The notes under the pieces: model-generated
The model's database searches: none
Seen by the model: only the letters and a program-made list of their open reading frames with translations
What the model was told of the DNA's origin: nothing
Translations under genes and position numbers: made by a program
NCBI RefSeq assembly: GCF_018691265.1
Contig: NW_024881322.1
Coordinates: 12,983,489 to 13,047,488, forward strand
Source of the DNA: Tyto alba
Lineage: Eukaryota; Chordata; Aves; Strigiformes; Tytonidae
Direction of reading: 5' to 3'
DNA: 64,000 nt
In this document: positions 12,216 to 24,800 of the stretch, in pieces
Layout of the letters: each line of letters opens with the position of its first letter
Position numbering within the stretch: the first letter of the stretch is position 1

Positions 12216-15200
12216 TTCAACTCCAGGGTCCCCTATTTGCCCGTGATTCCTGTTGGAGATGTGGATGTTCTAGATGGCTGTGTCCCTGCGCTGTTCCCTG
12301 CAGTGCCCTGATGCAGGTGCCACACTGCAGCTCAGGAGCTTGCGTTCCCGCGCCCGAGGGGTGGGTTGTCCTCCCCAGCTGCACCCATGGCTGCCCCCCC
12401 GCCAGCCGGAGCGCGGGGCCTTGCACCCCCCCGGAGGGACGCTGTGCTCGCTGGCCCAGGCACGTGTCATTGGGCAGTCGGTGGGGTGACTTCTGCCAGT
12501 GTCAGACCAGGTTTTGACTGACGCTATTTCTTCTCCAAGGTCTCTCCCACTGGTACAGACTTTTTTTATACTTTTGAAGTGTTTACTTCAAACATTTCTT
12601 TCAAATTCCCTAGTTACTGTGTAATCTAATGGTTCTTTTGCTCTTCAACATGAACAATTTGGGGCAAATATCCTGTAAGACAATTTTGCTTTTTTCTTTG
12701 TCCTTATCAGCCTTCACTAGTTTTGACTTGAGCTGAGCTTTGGCTTTGCTAACTCCTCCTTATAGGCCAAGGCAATATCTCTGTATACCTCCTAGGTAAT
12801 CTGTCCCTGCTCCCTTTTTTGGGGTTGTGCTCAGTCAGGAGTTCTGTGCTCATCCTAGGTGAGAAGTGTGGCAGATGGTGGCAGGAACGCTGCACTTGCC
12901 CGCCCTCCTCCACAGTGACTTTGGCACAATTATGCTACAGTGAGACTGAGATGAAGTACTTTTTGCTTATTTAAAGCATCAGCATCTAATTTCTTTAAAT
13001 TCACTACTCTCTCTATATATACATTAGTACTTATTGTCAGCCTGAACATAGTTACACTAAAAATAGCTTTATTACCTATTACATTCAATTCCCCAAATCA
13101 GTCTGCCAGCAAAGAGACTCCCACTGAATTAACAAACCACAGTTAATTGTCTATTTGAAGTGCTGTGTTGTTTAAAGGATGTCCACAAATGCATTTCAAG
13201 TCTATGGTATGTGCAGGTATTCTGCAGTTTTTACTTATGTGGTGAATAGTGAAGGAATACAACCCTTAACATGCAAATTAAGAGGATTTCATTTCATGCT
13301 TCATGACCTTTTTTTAGTAGATAGGTTTGAGTTCTGTTGTTTACATGAAGTGATCTATTTCAATAACATAATTTCTTGATTTATTTTTTATTTTTTTGGC
13401 TCATATATAACCTTCTGTAGTAGGGGAGTATTATTTTGTGTTGATGCAACTACTACTTTGGGTTCTGTCTGCTTTTCTTATTTGAAGTCAGCCAGTAAGA
13501 ATTACTGATAAAAGATGCAGGATTTTGGAGAAGTTTTTCCTGAATGTGGGCAGCAACCTGTAGTTCTGAGCGTAAAACTTTGCCACAGAGATCTCCAAAT
13601 GGCTTTTGGCATGTACATAAAATAAGTTTGCTTGTTTTTAAGTCTGAAAGACAGACTCTTAGCAAATGGATTAACAGTGGCAAGTCCCAGACCTTATCTC
13701 AGAGTCTCCCTTAACCCTGAGTTTGAGCTCTGCTGTTCTACTTCCAAGACCCATCCCAACCTCTGATAAGAGCGAGGCTGGAATCTTGTATTTCTTCTGA
13801 AAATGTCATGCTGCCTAACACCAGAATTAAAACCAAAACAAACAACAACAAAAAATAATGTTGTGGGGGAATAACAAATAAATTGAATCATGAGCCACAT
13901 GCAGATGGTAAAAACAATTCCTGTCAGGTGAGTCCTGTGTGTTGGTCCAAATGCCTCTATTTTACTCAAACACTCTGCACTGTGAAATGAATGAGCAGCC
14001 TGTGGAGGAATGGATGGAATCTGAGGGGGATACTAACATCCACTCTTCCCCGTCACGAGTGCGATCATAACTGGTTGATAGAACTGCATCTTTTCTGGCT
14101 CCTTCAAATACTGTGGTTTTCTTCTACTATTCACCTGCAAACACTGCAAGCTCTCCTTTAAGGTTTTTACACAATGGAGTTGTTGTGCACCTGCAGTGTT
14201 GAGTGTGTTTAGTTTTGGTCTCAGAATAGCAACAGGAAATGAATCAGATTATTGCATAGTTGTTTTATCTGTCCTATGCAGGAGCTCTTAAGATGGGGCA
14301 CATGTAGTTTCAAGTCTCTGTTGTCTTTTCTTTCATCAGGAAATATTCTATTTCCCTTCTCTAAGCACATAAAGAGTAGTAAAATACTTGCAGAATTTGA
14401 AGCAGAGTAAAATACTTCCTGCCTGCAAGGAGAGGACTGGTGGCATAAGGTTATGAAAGGGGGAAGAAGTGTAGAAGCTAAAAAAAGACCTGTGATGCTA
14501 CTTGATATCTTTGAGTGCCAGCAAGTACCTCGGTATATTTTGGCTTTGTGATTGGTGTATAAAAATAATACAGTAAAAACTGTGCTTCTACAAAAACACA
14601 CCAGTCATGTTCTTTCCCCCCTCTGCTCCTTTGATTAAACTGTAAGGAATTCTTGAATGTTTGCTGGTTAGACCCAGTATGAAAGAAAGTTCTTGCACCA
14701 GTTCATTTTCAAAAGGATAGCCAATAGTAGTTCCCTTCTAGATCTTTTCTATTTGCATGAAGAAAACTTTGTTCTAGATAAGGTGTTTTCCCAAGCCCTG
14801 TGTGGGACACTTACCTTGTTTATATCAACTAGCTGGACTACCACCAAATTCTGATCTGACATTTGGAAGGACCTGGATGTCTGGAAGTAGGGTTTCTTTA
14901 GGATATTGGAAAAAAAAAAAAAAAAACTAATTTAGATTATTTTTTTCAGTAATATTTTGCTGCCTGTGGCTGTATGTGCTGTGGTTTGGTGGTGATTTTT
15001 ATTTTCTTGTAATTGATAACAGTGGTTACTGGAAGAAGACTAAGAGGGTATTTTATGTATCAGTCAGGGTATATGATGCTAGTACTTTCTCTCCTCATTT
15101 CTCAAATTAGGAATCATGTTAAGCAAATGAGTGTTTGTTTGTCTAGAAATGCATTTACTTCTACTATAGTAAGACTTTAGTAGAAGACTGCAGTTCTCAT

Positions 15201-15725
15201 GTAAATATGTAAATAAGCCCCATCTCCCTGTTTGAATGCTTTGAAAAGTTCATCTGCTGATATACCTTTTCTGTTTTGGAGAGAGCTCTAATGATGGTGT
15301 AAGTTTAATTCTTAAACTTGTTGCCTATAGATTTTCTTCACATCCATAAAATTAAATGGATACTTATTTTTAGGAATTGTGAAAAGTGACAGCGTACGTA
15401 GCTAACATCATTGAGCTAGGAGCAGTTCACAGTTGTGCGTAACTTTGAAGCAGTAGGTAAACTGATGCGTTCTGTTCAGTAGGAAAATGCAGTGTGTGCA
15501 CCGTCTAGGATGCAGTGGTGCTCTATAAAACTGCCACAAGATGTTGTGATAAAGTTTTCCGGGAAATACAACTGCTGGATAAATTTGTGCCAGTGGCATG
15601 CATGTTTCTTGAGTATTATATAGCTCAAACATTGGAATATTTATTACATTTTGGGGTGTGGATTATTTGTTTTTAATTCCAGATCTGAAAACTGAGCTTT
15701 TTCCTGTCTGTTTTTGCAACTACAG

Positions 15726-15740
15726 AACCAGAGAATAAAA
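15726..15740 (+). other. LRRFIP2: 5' UTR part of the ATG exon
   Basis: Follows a pyrimidine-rich acceptor (tttttgcaactacag). The start context AAAAATGG has A at -3 and G at +4, a strong Kozak match, and no upstream ATG lies in this short segment. Confidence 0.85.
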
Positions 15741-15830
15741 ATGGGAACTCCTGGATCAGGACGGAAGAGGACTCCAGTGAAAGACAGGTTTTCTGCAGAA
15801 GATGAAACTCTGAGTAACATTGCCAGAGAG
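15741..15830 (+). CDS. LRRFIP2: LRRFIP2 coding exon, residues 1-30 (start)
   Basis: Reads [16 protein letters not shown], then [14 protein letters not shown], the conserved LRRFIP2 N-terminus. Donor is GAG|gtttgt. The exon ends on a codon boundary, as do all following exons up to 56050. Confidence 0.97.
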
Positions 15831-18800
15831 GTTTGTTAATTTCAAATTGTTTTAAATGAAGAAATGGGCATGAAAGCAATCTCATTATTCAGAAAAGGTT
15901 AAACTTTTTAAGCTGTGCTAGTCTAATTAGCCAAAAATATGACAATTAATACAAACTAAGAGTATTTTCAATCCAAAAAATCACATTTACCTCATTGTGA
16001 CAACATTTCAGTATTAATTGTATGATTAGTGTAACTTCACAGGATCACACTTAAGCTTAGCAGATATTTCTATAGGTAGTTATATTCTTAGCTAAAGAGA
16101 AATGAAAATCCAGTTGCTATCTCAGGTCTAAAACTGAAAAATTCCACGTTTATCCCATTGCAGTGTGTAGTATTTTTAAGATGGTAAATATAACATATTG
16201 GTGTTGAAGGGGTAATAGTCAGATTTCTGTCAAAATATGCCTAATATGTGCACTATACCAGGACTTTCTTACAGAGTCACCACCTGAAAAATAGAGAGCT
16301 GGAGGTAACGAGCCAAAAATGCAGTTAACAAGAAGTTGATACAAAGGAGAATTTTGTTCCACCGGATATAGGAAGGAGGCAGCTGGAATTTAGAGTCTTA
16401 CAGACTTGAGTCTTTCTGGGAGGAAATGCTGTGACTTGGAAACAAAAGCCTTAGTACTGTTCGTATATAAGTGGATACAGAAGCTTTGAGCTACACTATC
16501 TACAAAGCTGCTCACCCTAGTTAACATAAATGAGTGCAAAATGCAGATTCTAATTAGCCTTGTGATGTAAACTGTTGTCTGTATGTGTGTGTGTATAGTA
16601 TATGTACATATATGTTTAGGTAAGACAGAATAGGTAGGTGATAGGTCTTTGAAAACACAGCTCCTGCATGCATTTTCAAATGTAGCTACCATAGACTGTA
16701 GGCAAAGGAAACATTTGGTCAGCAAAAAAAATAATTTTAATTTAGTTGGTAACTTTCCAGAAAGCTATGTTCACACCAAATCTAATGGAAGTTCTCATCC
16801 TACCAGATATGTTCTGGGTGGGACACTGGGTCATGTATGGTCTCACTTATCAAGTTCCATCTCCCATTTTGGGGGGAAACAGTTAACAAAGGAGAAGGAA
16901 TCCGGCTTTAAATTTAATCTGAGTATTCTCTGTATGGTTCCAGTACAGTAACATCAGCTTGCAATTTAGCCTAGGAAAAAAGGTCCCAATAGCAAGGTGT
17001 AATAAGTATTTTTTAAATTATTGTGGGGCTTTGTTCTCTTACATTGCTAACCCCCTCAATTAAAATCTGAGTATGAGCATAAATTAAACAAAAATGAAGG
17101 TTGTTTTTTCTTTTTTTTTCCCCTTAATGCTAAATTAAACAAATACCAGGTCTGGCAGCTAGAGGTGTTCTCGCAGAAGTAACAGAGTTGAACGTGTCTG
17201 TTCCAGGGATTAATGTATATTAAGTCTCCCTTTCTGTCAAAAATGAACTGGAAAACAACTTGCTGAAAAGCTCATAAAACTTATTCAGTATTGTAATATT
17301 AATCTAACTCTGCTGAAGATAACTGAAAGTTTTTTATGCTGATCAGCATATCATTTAAGGGGTAGGCATTTCATACTGTCTTTAACTGTTTTATGTCTGT
17401 TGTTAAATAATTCTTAAAACCTATTTGGATTAAATTGTTTTAAATGTTAATTCTGATTTTCTTACTAGAATTATTTTTTTCCCCTTCCAAATATTCTGGC
17501 ATTTTTCTGTATTTCAAGGGTGATCTTTAATGGCTTGTTAGGGGGAAGAGAATTCAACATATTCCAGAGTAAATATTGTTTGTTATCTTTACACACACGT
17601 TTTCAAGACTGTGTATAGCACCACCTCTTTTGTGTTGCCATATCCAGATTTCGCTTTAAGAGTCTTAATTTAAAATTGTTATCCAATTTTAAAATAGTGT
17701 GAAAAGTTGTCTGTCGTCATGAATATTGTGTTATGACAATATGTGCTACTGTCAGGTTGTTAATCTCTTGGTCTGTGTAGGAGAAGCTGGCCCTCAGATC
17801 CTGTGTCACACAGCAGCTGTTGTCATTGAGTTGGTAGCTGTATTTCATAGTATTAGCCAAATTACTCTAAAGAAAACTTTTACTTTAAAGGAACAGAATG
17901 CATTTTTTAGGATATAACAACAGAGGCCAGTTAACAAAACAAAGTTCTGTCTTTAACATCTGATTTTACTGTGCCATATATGTGCTTTATTTGAGGCTGG
18001 GGAAAGTTTTCAGTTACCATGCTGACATAAGGCATGCCAGTTCTCAGCGCATGAATATATAGAGTAGATGTCCTTTGCTGTTCTGAGGCCATTATCTCAG
18101 CAACGTGGCTTTCGTATCTTTTTATTGTCAAAGGGTGTTTTGTTCTTCAGCTTCCTCTTTTGAAATTACCTTTTTAGCAGATGTTACTTCAAACAGTTGA
18201 ATAGAGTCCCATAATTCAGAAGTCAGATGTCTTGTGAGGAAAAGGTTCCTAAGAGGTGATTTAGGTATCAAGAGATGGTAAATAGAATGTGCTGGAACAA
18301 AAGGCTGGCACTTAGGATGATCTGCATGGAAAAACTGCAGAGAAGTGCTCTGGGATTCCCAGCAGTCACAAAATGGCACTAGGAATTCTCAAAGTTTGTG
18401 ATACTAGCTAAGACTTAGTGTAGTATATGAAGTTTCAGTGTTTTTTCTTTCAAAAGTTTGGATTTCAGAAAGCACTCGTCTTAATCTTTCATACCACTCT
18501 AATTTGACAAAATTGAGACTTTCTTGTTCTGAGACGTGTCAAAAGGTGGTATGTTCCTTTTGGTAGCAACAAACATCTGCTTTCTAGGAAATTTTGTGTA
18601 AAGAATTTTGTGGTCCTGATCCAATAAATTAATTTCTCTATAGTAATTTTTATGAATGGGTTGAATCTGACGTGTCATCTTATAGGAAAATACAAGGGCA
18701 CTATCATAGGATCTGAGGGGTTTGATCAAACTACTTCCTCCTTGTCAGGTTTCTTTAGTTTTCTCTATCCTCCATCCAGAGGTTGCAGTTTCCTCAGAGG

Positions 18801-21800
18801 AAACTGCATTGGAAAACTTTTCTTCTGTTGGTTGTCTCTCCTCCCCTTCCCTTCTTGTAGCACTGGTGCTGTTATGTAACAGAGTTCTTTCATATCTTTT
18901 CCTTGCTGTGGGAGTTTGCATTGAGGCAAGCTCTTCTGCAATGCCTCTGCACTAAATAAGGCACAAGCATGCTAAAACATCAACATTGGAGTGAATTACT
19001 GTCTTATTCCAAGAACGTTGGAGTTACCAGACTTCTTTCTTTGGGACTTGCTTTGTATTTTGTTGTGTGCTGTCCTTCCTGGCGTTGAATTCCCTGTGCT
19101 CACTGGAACCGAGGACAAGGACATATGCATTGTTTTCTGGAAGCAATGCACTCTCCATAGTATTGAGTGTCTTGAGAGATTAGTTGCAGTTGATCAGTTT
19201 GGAAGTCATACCTTGGTAACATGGAGAGGGTCACCAGTTTATCATGTTTGTTCCTACAGCTTTTGAAACAGGTGTAGGTATATTGTCCAGGAGAAAAGGA
19301 ACTCTTGAGTGTAAATGCACCCAGCTTCACTGGAGTATAAGCAAGTGTCTTCAAATTACAGCAAGGTTAATTTGATGTCCACTTACTTCTTACTGAAAAA
19401 AAAAAAAAGAATCAAAAAACAAAACCCACAAACAAAAAAAAAACCACACACACAAAAAAACACCAAAACCCAAAAAATATAAAAAATGCCTATCTCCATT
19501 AAATATGAAGAATTCCTTTATACAGCCTTCTGCTTGTTTCTCTAGCTGTTGTCATGGATTTCAAAGCTGTTAGATTTATCAGATTGACAAAGAATATAAG
19601 CTAGCTGGTGTCTGTCTTGTGGAAAGTTCTGCCTTCTAAATAACAGATAGGGATTGTCTAGTGTGAGTGATGGCTCCTGTCAAGATTAGATTCTTATGTG
19701 AGAATCTTTCTTGTTTAACAAAGAACTAACTAAATAAAATTTGATGTTCATATTCTCAGGGTTATGTTCACAGTCTACACTGGATGCAGCTGATGCGATC
19801 TCAAGATCTGTTTTCTCTGTGGTTTTGTTGTGGAGATCATCTGCTTATAAAGCTGTCTTGTGGATGGAGTATCTTCAGCTGACAGCTGCATTACTGCCTC
19901 GCTTATCTTCATAATTTACAGACAAGTTGTTGTGTTCATTTTAAATGTTCAGCAGTAACCTCTGGTGACCAGGCATCTCTTATGATTAATCAAGACCTCT
20001 TTCTCTAAGACCAGCCTTACATGCAGGAGCAGAGGTTTCAGTCACCTCTGCGTTCTTACATTGACTTCAGTTCAAGCTCAGATACAGTGAACATCATGAC
20101 AGACAGTTGTCATCTCACCAGCCTCAACCTGATAAGCAACAGTTTGAAGGGACAATTGGGATTTACCTTTTATATCCTTTCTTTCCATGCTTGCATCAGC
20201 AACCCTTCCATTCTTCAGGACTGAATAACTCTAGACAACAAAGAACTAGAGCTCATGGACAATTCCATCACGGTTCACTTGATTTACTCCTTGCAGCATC
20301 TTGTCTATTTTTTCAGGAACTGTTTTCACGGCTCTGTTCTCACTGTATAGCAGGAGCCTGTTCTCATGGGAGAGAATGAAGATTCATTTGGATTTAAAAT
20401 TCAATCTGTAGTTGTTCAAACTTTGCGTGGAGTGCTGTTGTTCTTACTTTGGTAAAAATGTAATGCTACTTATTTGCCAGGTAGAAAAAGCCATAAGTTC
20501 AATATTTTTAAGTGTTTGAAGACTGAATCTGAGCTAATTAATGAATCACTACCTCTCCAGTATGAAAACTAAAATACTATTGCATTCTAGTGAGTTCCTT
20601 CTTGCAAGCAAGGGGAAGGAGAAAGATGCCTGTCTATGCTGTAGAGACAGATGTTATGCTTCTCCTTGCTCACCATGGAGGGAAGCATCTACCCTCTTAA
20701 TTCTTTGTACTAGTATGCTTCTTACCTTGGTAAAGAACTTGACCGTTGCTGTCAAGACACTAAAAAAACACATCAGACAAGAAAGACTCTAGACTAGGTC
20801 TTTATAAAAGCATTCAAATTAAAATCTAGTCCTTTTTCCTTTCTCTGTTCTTGCCAAAAATATATCGGATTTAACTGAAGAAGTAAAAGTTATTCTTTGA
20901 AGTTGAGATAAAATGGTCTGAAAGGCTTTCCAAAAGCTGTGGCAGAATATGTATTAAAAAAAAAAAAAAAGATGAAAAAAAGGACTAAGCAGAGGTGGGT
21001 TTCTAACTTACTGTAAGTAGTTGTTGGTAACTAGATTTTAGGTGAAAATGAGGAAACTGACCACGTCACCTGTAATGGAAGGTGAACATTCTCTTGCTAC
21101 CCCAATGTTCACTAAACATGCAATAAATAACCTCATCAAAGTAAGTACTGCTTCAAGTGAGTAGCTTAACTGCTTGAAAACAGCCAGAATCATCATATTC
21201 TTCTAGAATGAAATGCTGTTTATGCAGGTGCAAGGAAACACTATTTTTTTTTTCCGATGTAATGCTTATTGGTACCTATTTTGAGATGAAGAATTCCAGA
21301 ACTCATCAGTGAACAGATGGCTTTGTTACTCAGAGCAAAGCTAATACCCAAAGAAATGCAGATATGGCCTTTGGTTAAAATCCCATATTTGTCCTTAGGG
21401 TGGAAGGTAAAAGATAAGGGATAGTATGAGTGTGTTCATAATAAGGGGAAAAAAAAAAATCACAGATTTAGTTATTAATTATTCCTTTATTGAGTCCTTT
21501 TTTTTTTTTTTTACTGTCAGTTTTGAGGGCCTGTTCCTCGTGTTTCTTTGTACCCAGTCTCTTTTACTGGTTTTTCTTTCTGCAGTTCTCTATTTCCTTT
21601 CTTGATCACTTCTCCAACTGAATTCCATGCATGTTGTTGGATCTATGCCAAATGGTTCCCATTTGTTCTCCAGATACATAACCAAACCATTTCTTTCCAT
21701 TTTAGCCATCAGCATAAGTGTACTGGTATGGTTCCAATGGGTTTGGATATTTCATTTCTTAGCTGAATTTTCTTGATCACTTCAACTTCAAATATCACAT

Positions 21801-24800
21801 TTCTTTTTAGCAGTTGGAAGTCCTCTTTAGAAACTGTTAAAGTGTCAGATTTGCTAGATCTTGGGCAATCCACAGTTTAATTTTTACTTTGGGGAATATA
21901 GGAATTTGGTATATCACTTTTTAATAAGCTTTTAATTACATGGTATCGTAATATATCCTTATCATAAATAATATGTTTTATTTACTTACATCTGGTCTAA
22001 AGACTGTATGGAGAATAATGACTAATGAAACTACAATCAAAACTGTAGTGGCCAGTCTGTAGTTTTCTAAGACTGGAATGTGTTTAATGCAAGCTGGAAA
22101 AAGTAACCTGGACTGAATCTCAAGCTCATATGAGCAAGGAATTGTGATAGATTTGGAATACTCGTCAATTCAAATACTAATTTAATTAGAAAAGCTTTAT
22201 AACATGACTGCCTGTCCTTATGCGCTTTTTTTGTGGGTGGTTTTTTTGCGTGTTATTTTTTTAAAAAAAAAAAAAAAAAAAAGTAGGTTTTCTTTCTGTG
22301 CTGCTTCTGTAATCCAAACAGCTTCATCTTTTCAACTCTGTTCTCAATCCAAAGCTGTTGTGGCAGTGTATTTCCCTTAGGAGATACTTAAAGACTGTAT
22401 TTCAATATAGCTGAAGAATTTAATTTGTGAAGAGTTTGTTGGAGGAAATTTGGTTCACAACTTTTATTGGCTTTCTTCAGTAACCCAACAGAGTGAACAG
22501 CAGCACCCAGGAAGAAAACTGACGTTTAGAATTATGGTTATTTCTTCATTAATGTTAATCTTGACTTTTGATTATGTAGTTATCAAGTTTTCTATGACTG
22601 CTCTATTCATAGCATGAGGTCTGCTCTGTAACAATTCTGCTGAGAATAAAGAATTATTCGTTATTGGTAATGTGATTCGTCTCGTGCTGTAAGGTGTGGT
22701 GAAGGAAGCCTAAGAACTGTAATTTCCGTTCACTTGCCAACTTCTTTGTCTTTTTGAAATTATGTACTTTTTATAGGTATCTAGTTGCTCAGATTAATAA
22801 CTAATGTAATACTAAACCATTTCTTGCTAAAAATTTTCTCTAAAAAGATAAGATTTTTTTTCTTCAATTTCAGGCACCCATTTTATGGCAAATATTTGTA
22901 GAAATCTGTATTTTATCAAGGGTTTAGTAAATTGGAAAAAATGGCGTTTCCCCTGTACTGCAGGAATGTGAATGTTAGGTCTCTGGCTGTAGGACTAGGG
23001 GAGAGTGGTGAGTTGTGAATTGTTTTTTAGTGTGAATCAGTAAATGGATGTACTTTCCATCATTAACATTAAAGACTTGCCAGAGTCTAAAGGCTAGAGG
23101 CATATATCTACTGATCTATAGACAGAGCTAAACCCAGACACATCCGCTGTTTGAGTCCTTTCTCTTTCTGTGCTGCATGGACGTTTATGTGGAAGTTTAT
23201 CTGCCACAGAGCTATGATTACAGACAATTAGAGCAGGGCTGCGAGCAAGAAAATATTTCCTGTTGCATGGGAATTCCCTTTCTTTGCTTGTGTGCTGTCA
23301 TCGAGTAGGAAGAAAAGTAGCTTTATGCTGTTCTGAAAATGGATTACATCGTGGCAGTCAAGAGTGCTGACACAGACTTGGAATCATTTCATCTGACTAT
23401 GCAAAATATAGAAAAACAGTCTAATGAGAGTCATTTGAAGTGAAGACAAACTGTTTTCAGTAATAAAGCTATAATGTGTTTGCCTTCTTTCTCATCATTA
23501 TTTCATAGATATTTTTGTACCAGTAGTTTAATCATAATTTAAACTGTGAGTTAAATGCCCTTTCCTTTTCCCTGAAGCACAGTAAAAGATTTGCAATTGT
23601 CGTGATTTTTGTAGGTTTCTAATACTTTACCTAAACCTAGACTGTGATAGTGGCAAAAGCAGAAAAAACCCTATCTTTAACCAATGGCAAAATCACATTG
23701 AATTTTACATTTTTAAGAAGTTCTATAAAATTAAGTATTTTGGATGTTAGGAGTTATTTTTAATTAACATTAGATAAAGAACTGGAGGTTTTTTTCATGG
23801 AAAACCTGTCTTCAGTGGTTTAATATTTCAAGAATTTAAGAGAAAATTTTCATCAGTTAATTGTTCAAACATGAAAAAATGGAGCTTACGTTTTCCTCAA
23901 CTACTAGCTATATGTCAAAAATTATTACCTCGTGTAATTAATTAACTGGTTAAATTTGAGGTAGCATTTAGGGTCTGAAAGACAGTGTGTTTATTTTTGG
24001 GTTGAGGCTGGATAGAAAGGGGAGAAAATATATAGTTGAGTCTGCCAAGAACCAGGTTCCAGAAGCGGTGCAGATGTAGCAGCTTTTTGCCACTGGAAAG
24101 GAGGAGGCCTCACTACTGTTTGTCCTGCCCATCCCTTTTGCTGAGTGTGGCGTTCCTAAGATCCTTGTACAAGCCAATTCATCTCACTAACACAACAGAA
24201 AACTCATAAAACTTCTTTTTGCTGTTGTTACCTGTCTGCTCTGGTGGTTAGTTATATTGGCTTACAGCAGATCCCAATTGCTGGAGCTGCATCCCAGGAA
24301 GGTGTTGGGAGTATAAGGGCTTTAATGGAAAGGTAGGGAAGTCTCTTCTTGGTGATGGTGAATGTTTCAGTTGGCTCTTCAGGAACCGTAATCTTCAATT
24401 TCTTTCTTACATTTTGTCCAATAATGGATTTGATTTTGATTGCTGTTTGGAGTAATCCGACTTCTAAGTGATGTTTGCTTTTTGAAATTATTCCAAATGA
24501 TAGCAGAGCCTTTAAATATGACATGAACAGTTGCGGTTTAATATCTTTGTTTTGATTCTTTCTTTTTAGTTTTAATGTTTTCCTGTGGCCAAAGATTCTG
24601 CAGCTGCATACGTGCCTATTTAAATACTATGCATAGGCAAAGTCCTGTTGAAGTCTGCAAGACATGAAGTTTTACATTTAGTGATAGTAATATTTGTGAA
24701 CTCAGTTCTTTTATCAACATGTAATTCTTTTGACTAGTAATGGTATTTGTAAAGAGTCAGGTATATATCCTTTCTGAAATTTCATTCTGAGAACTTTGAT

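Larger units (their letters stand above)
5999..15725 (+). other. LRRFIP2: LRRFIP2 intron 1
   Basis: About 9.7 kb between the presumed non-coding exon 1 and the ATG exon. Its first 500 bp are still CpG island. It holds the GA microsatellite, T and A runs (about 8200-8220, 14910-14927), a CR1 remnant near 12.1 kb followed by a GC-rich patch (12220-12500), and a possible extra non-coding exon (7816-7958). Confidence 0.6.

Noticed and set aside
20021..20379. Two overlapping open frames in an intron, possible retroelement fragment
   Set aside because: No protease, integrase, reverse-transcriptase or envelope motifs could be seen; not enough to call an element.
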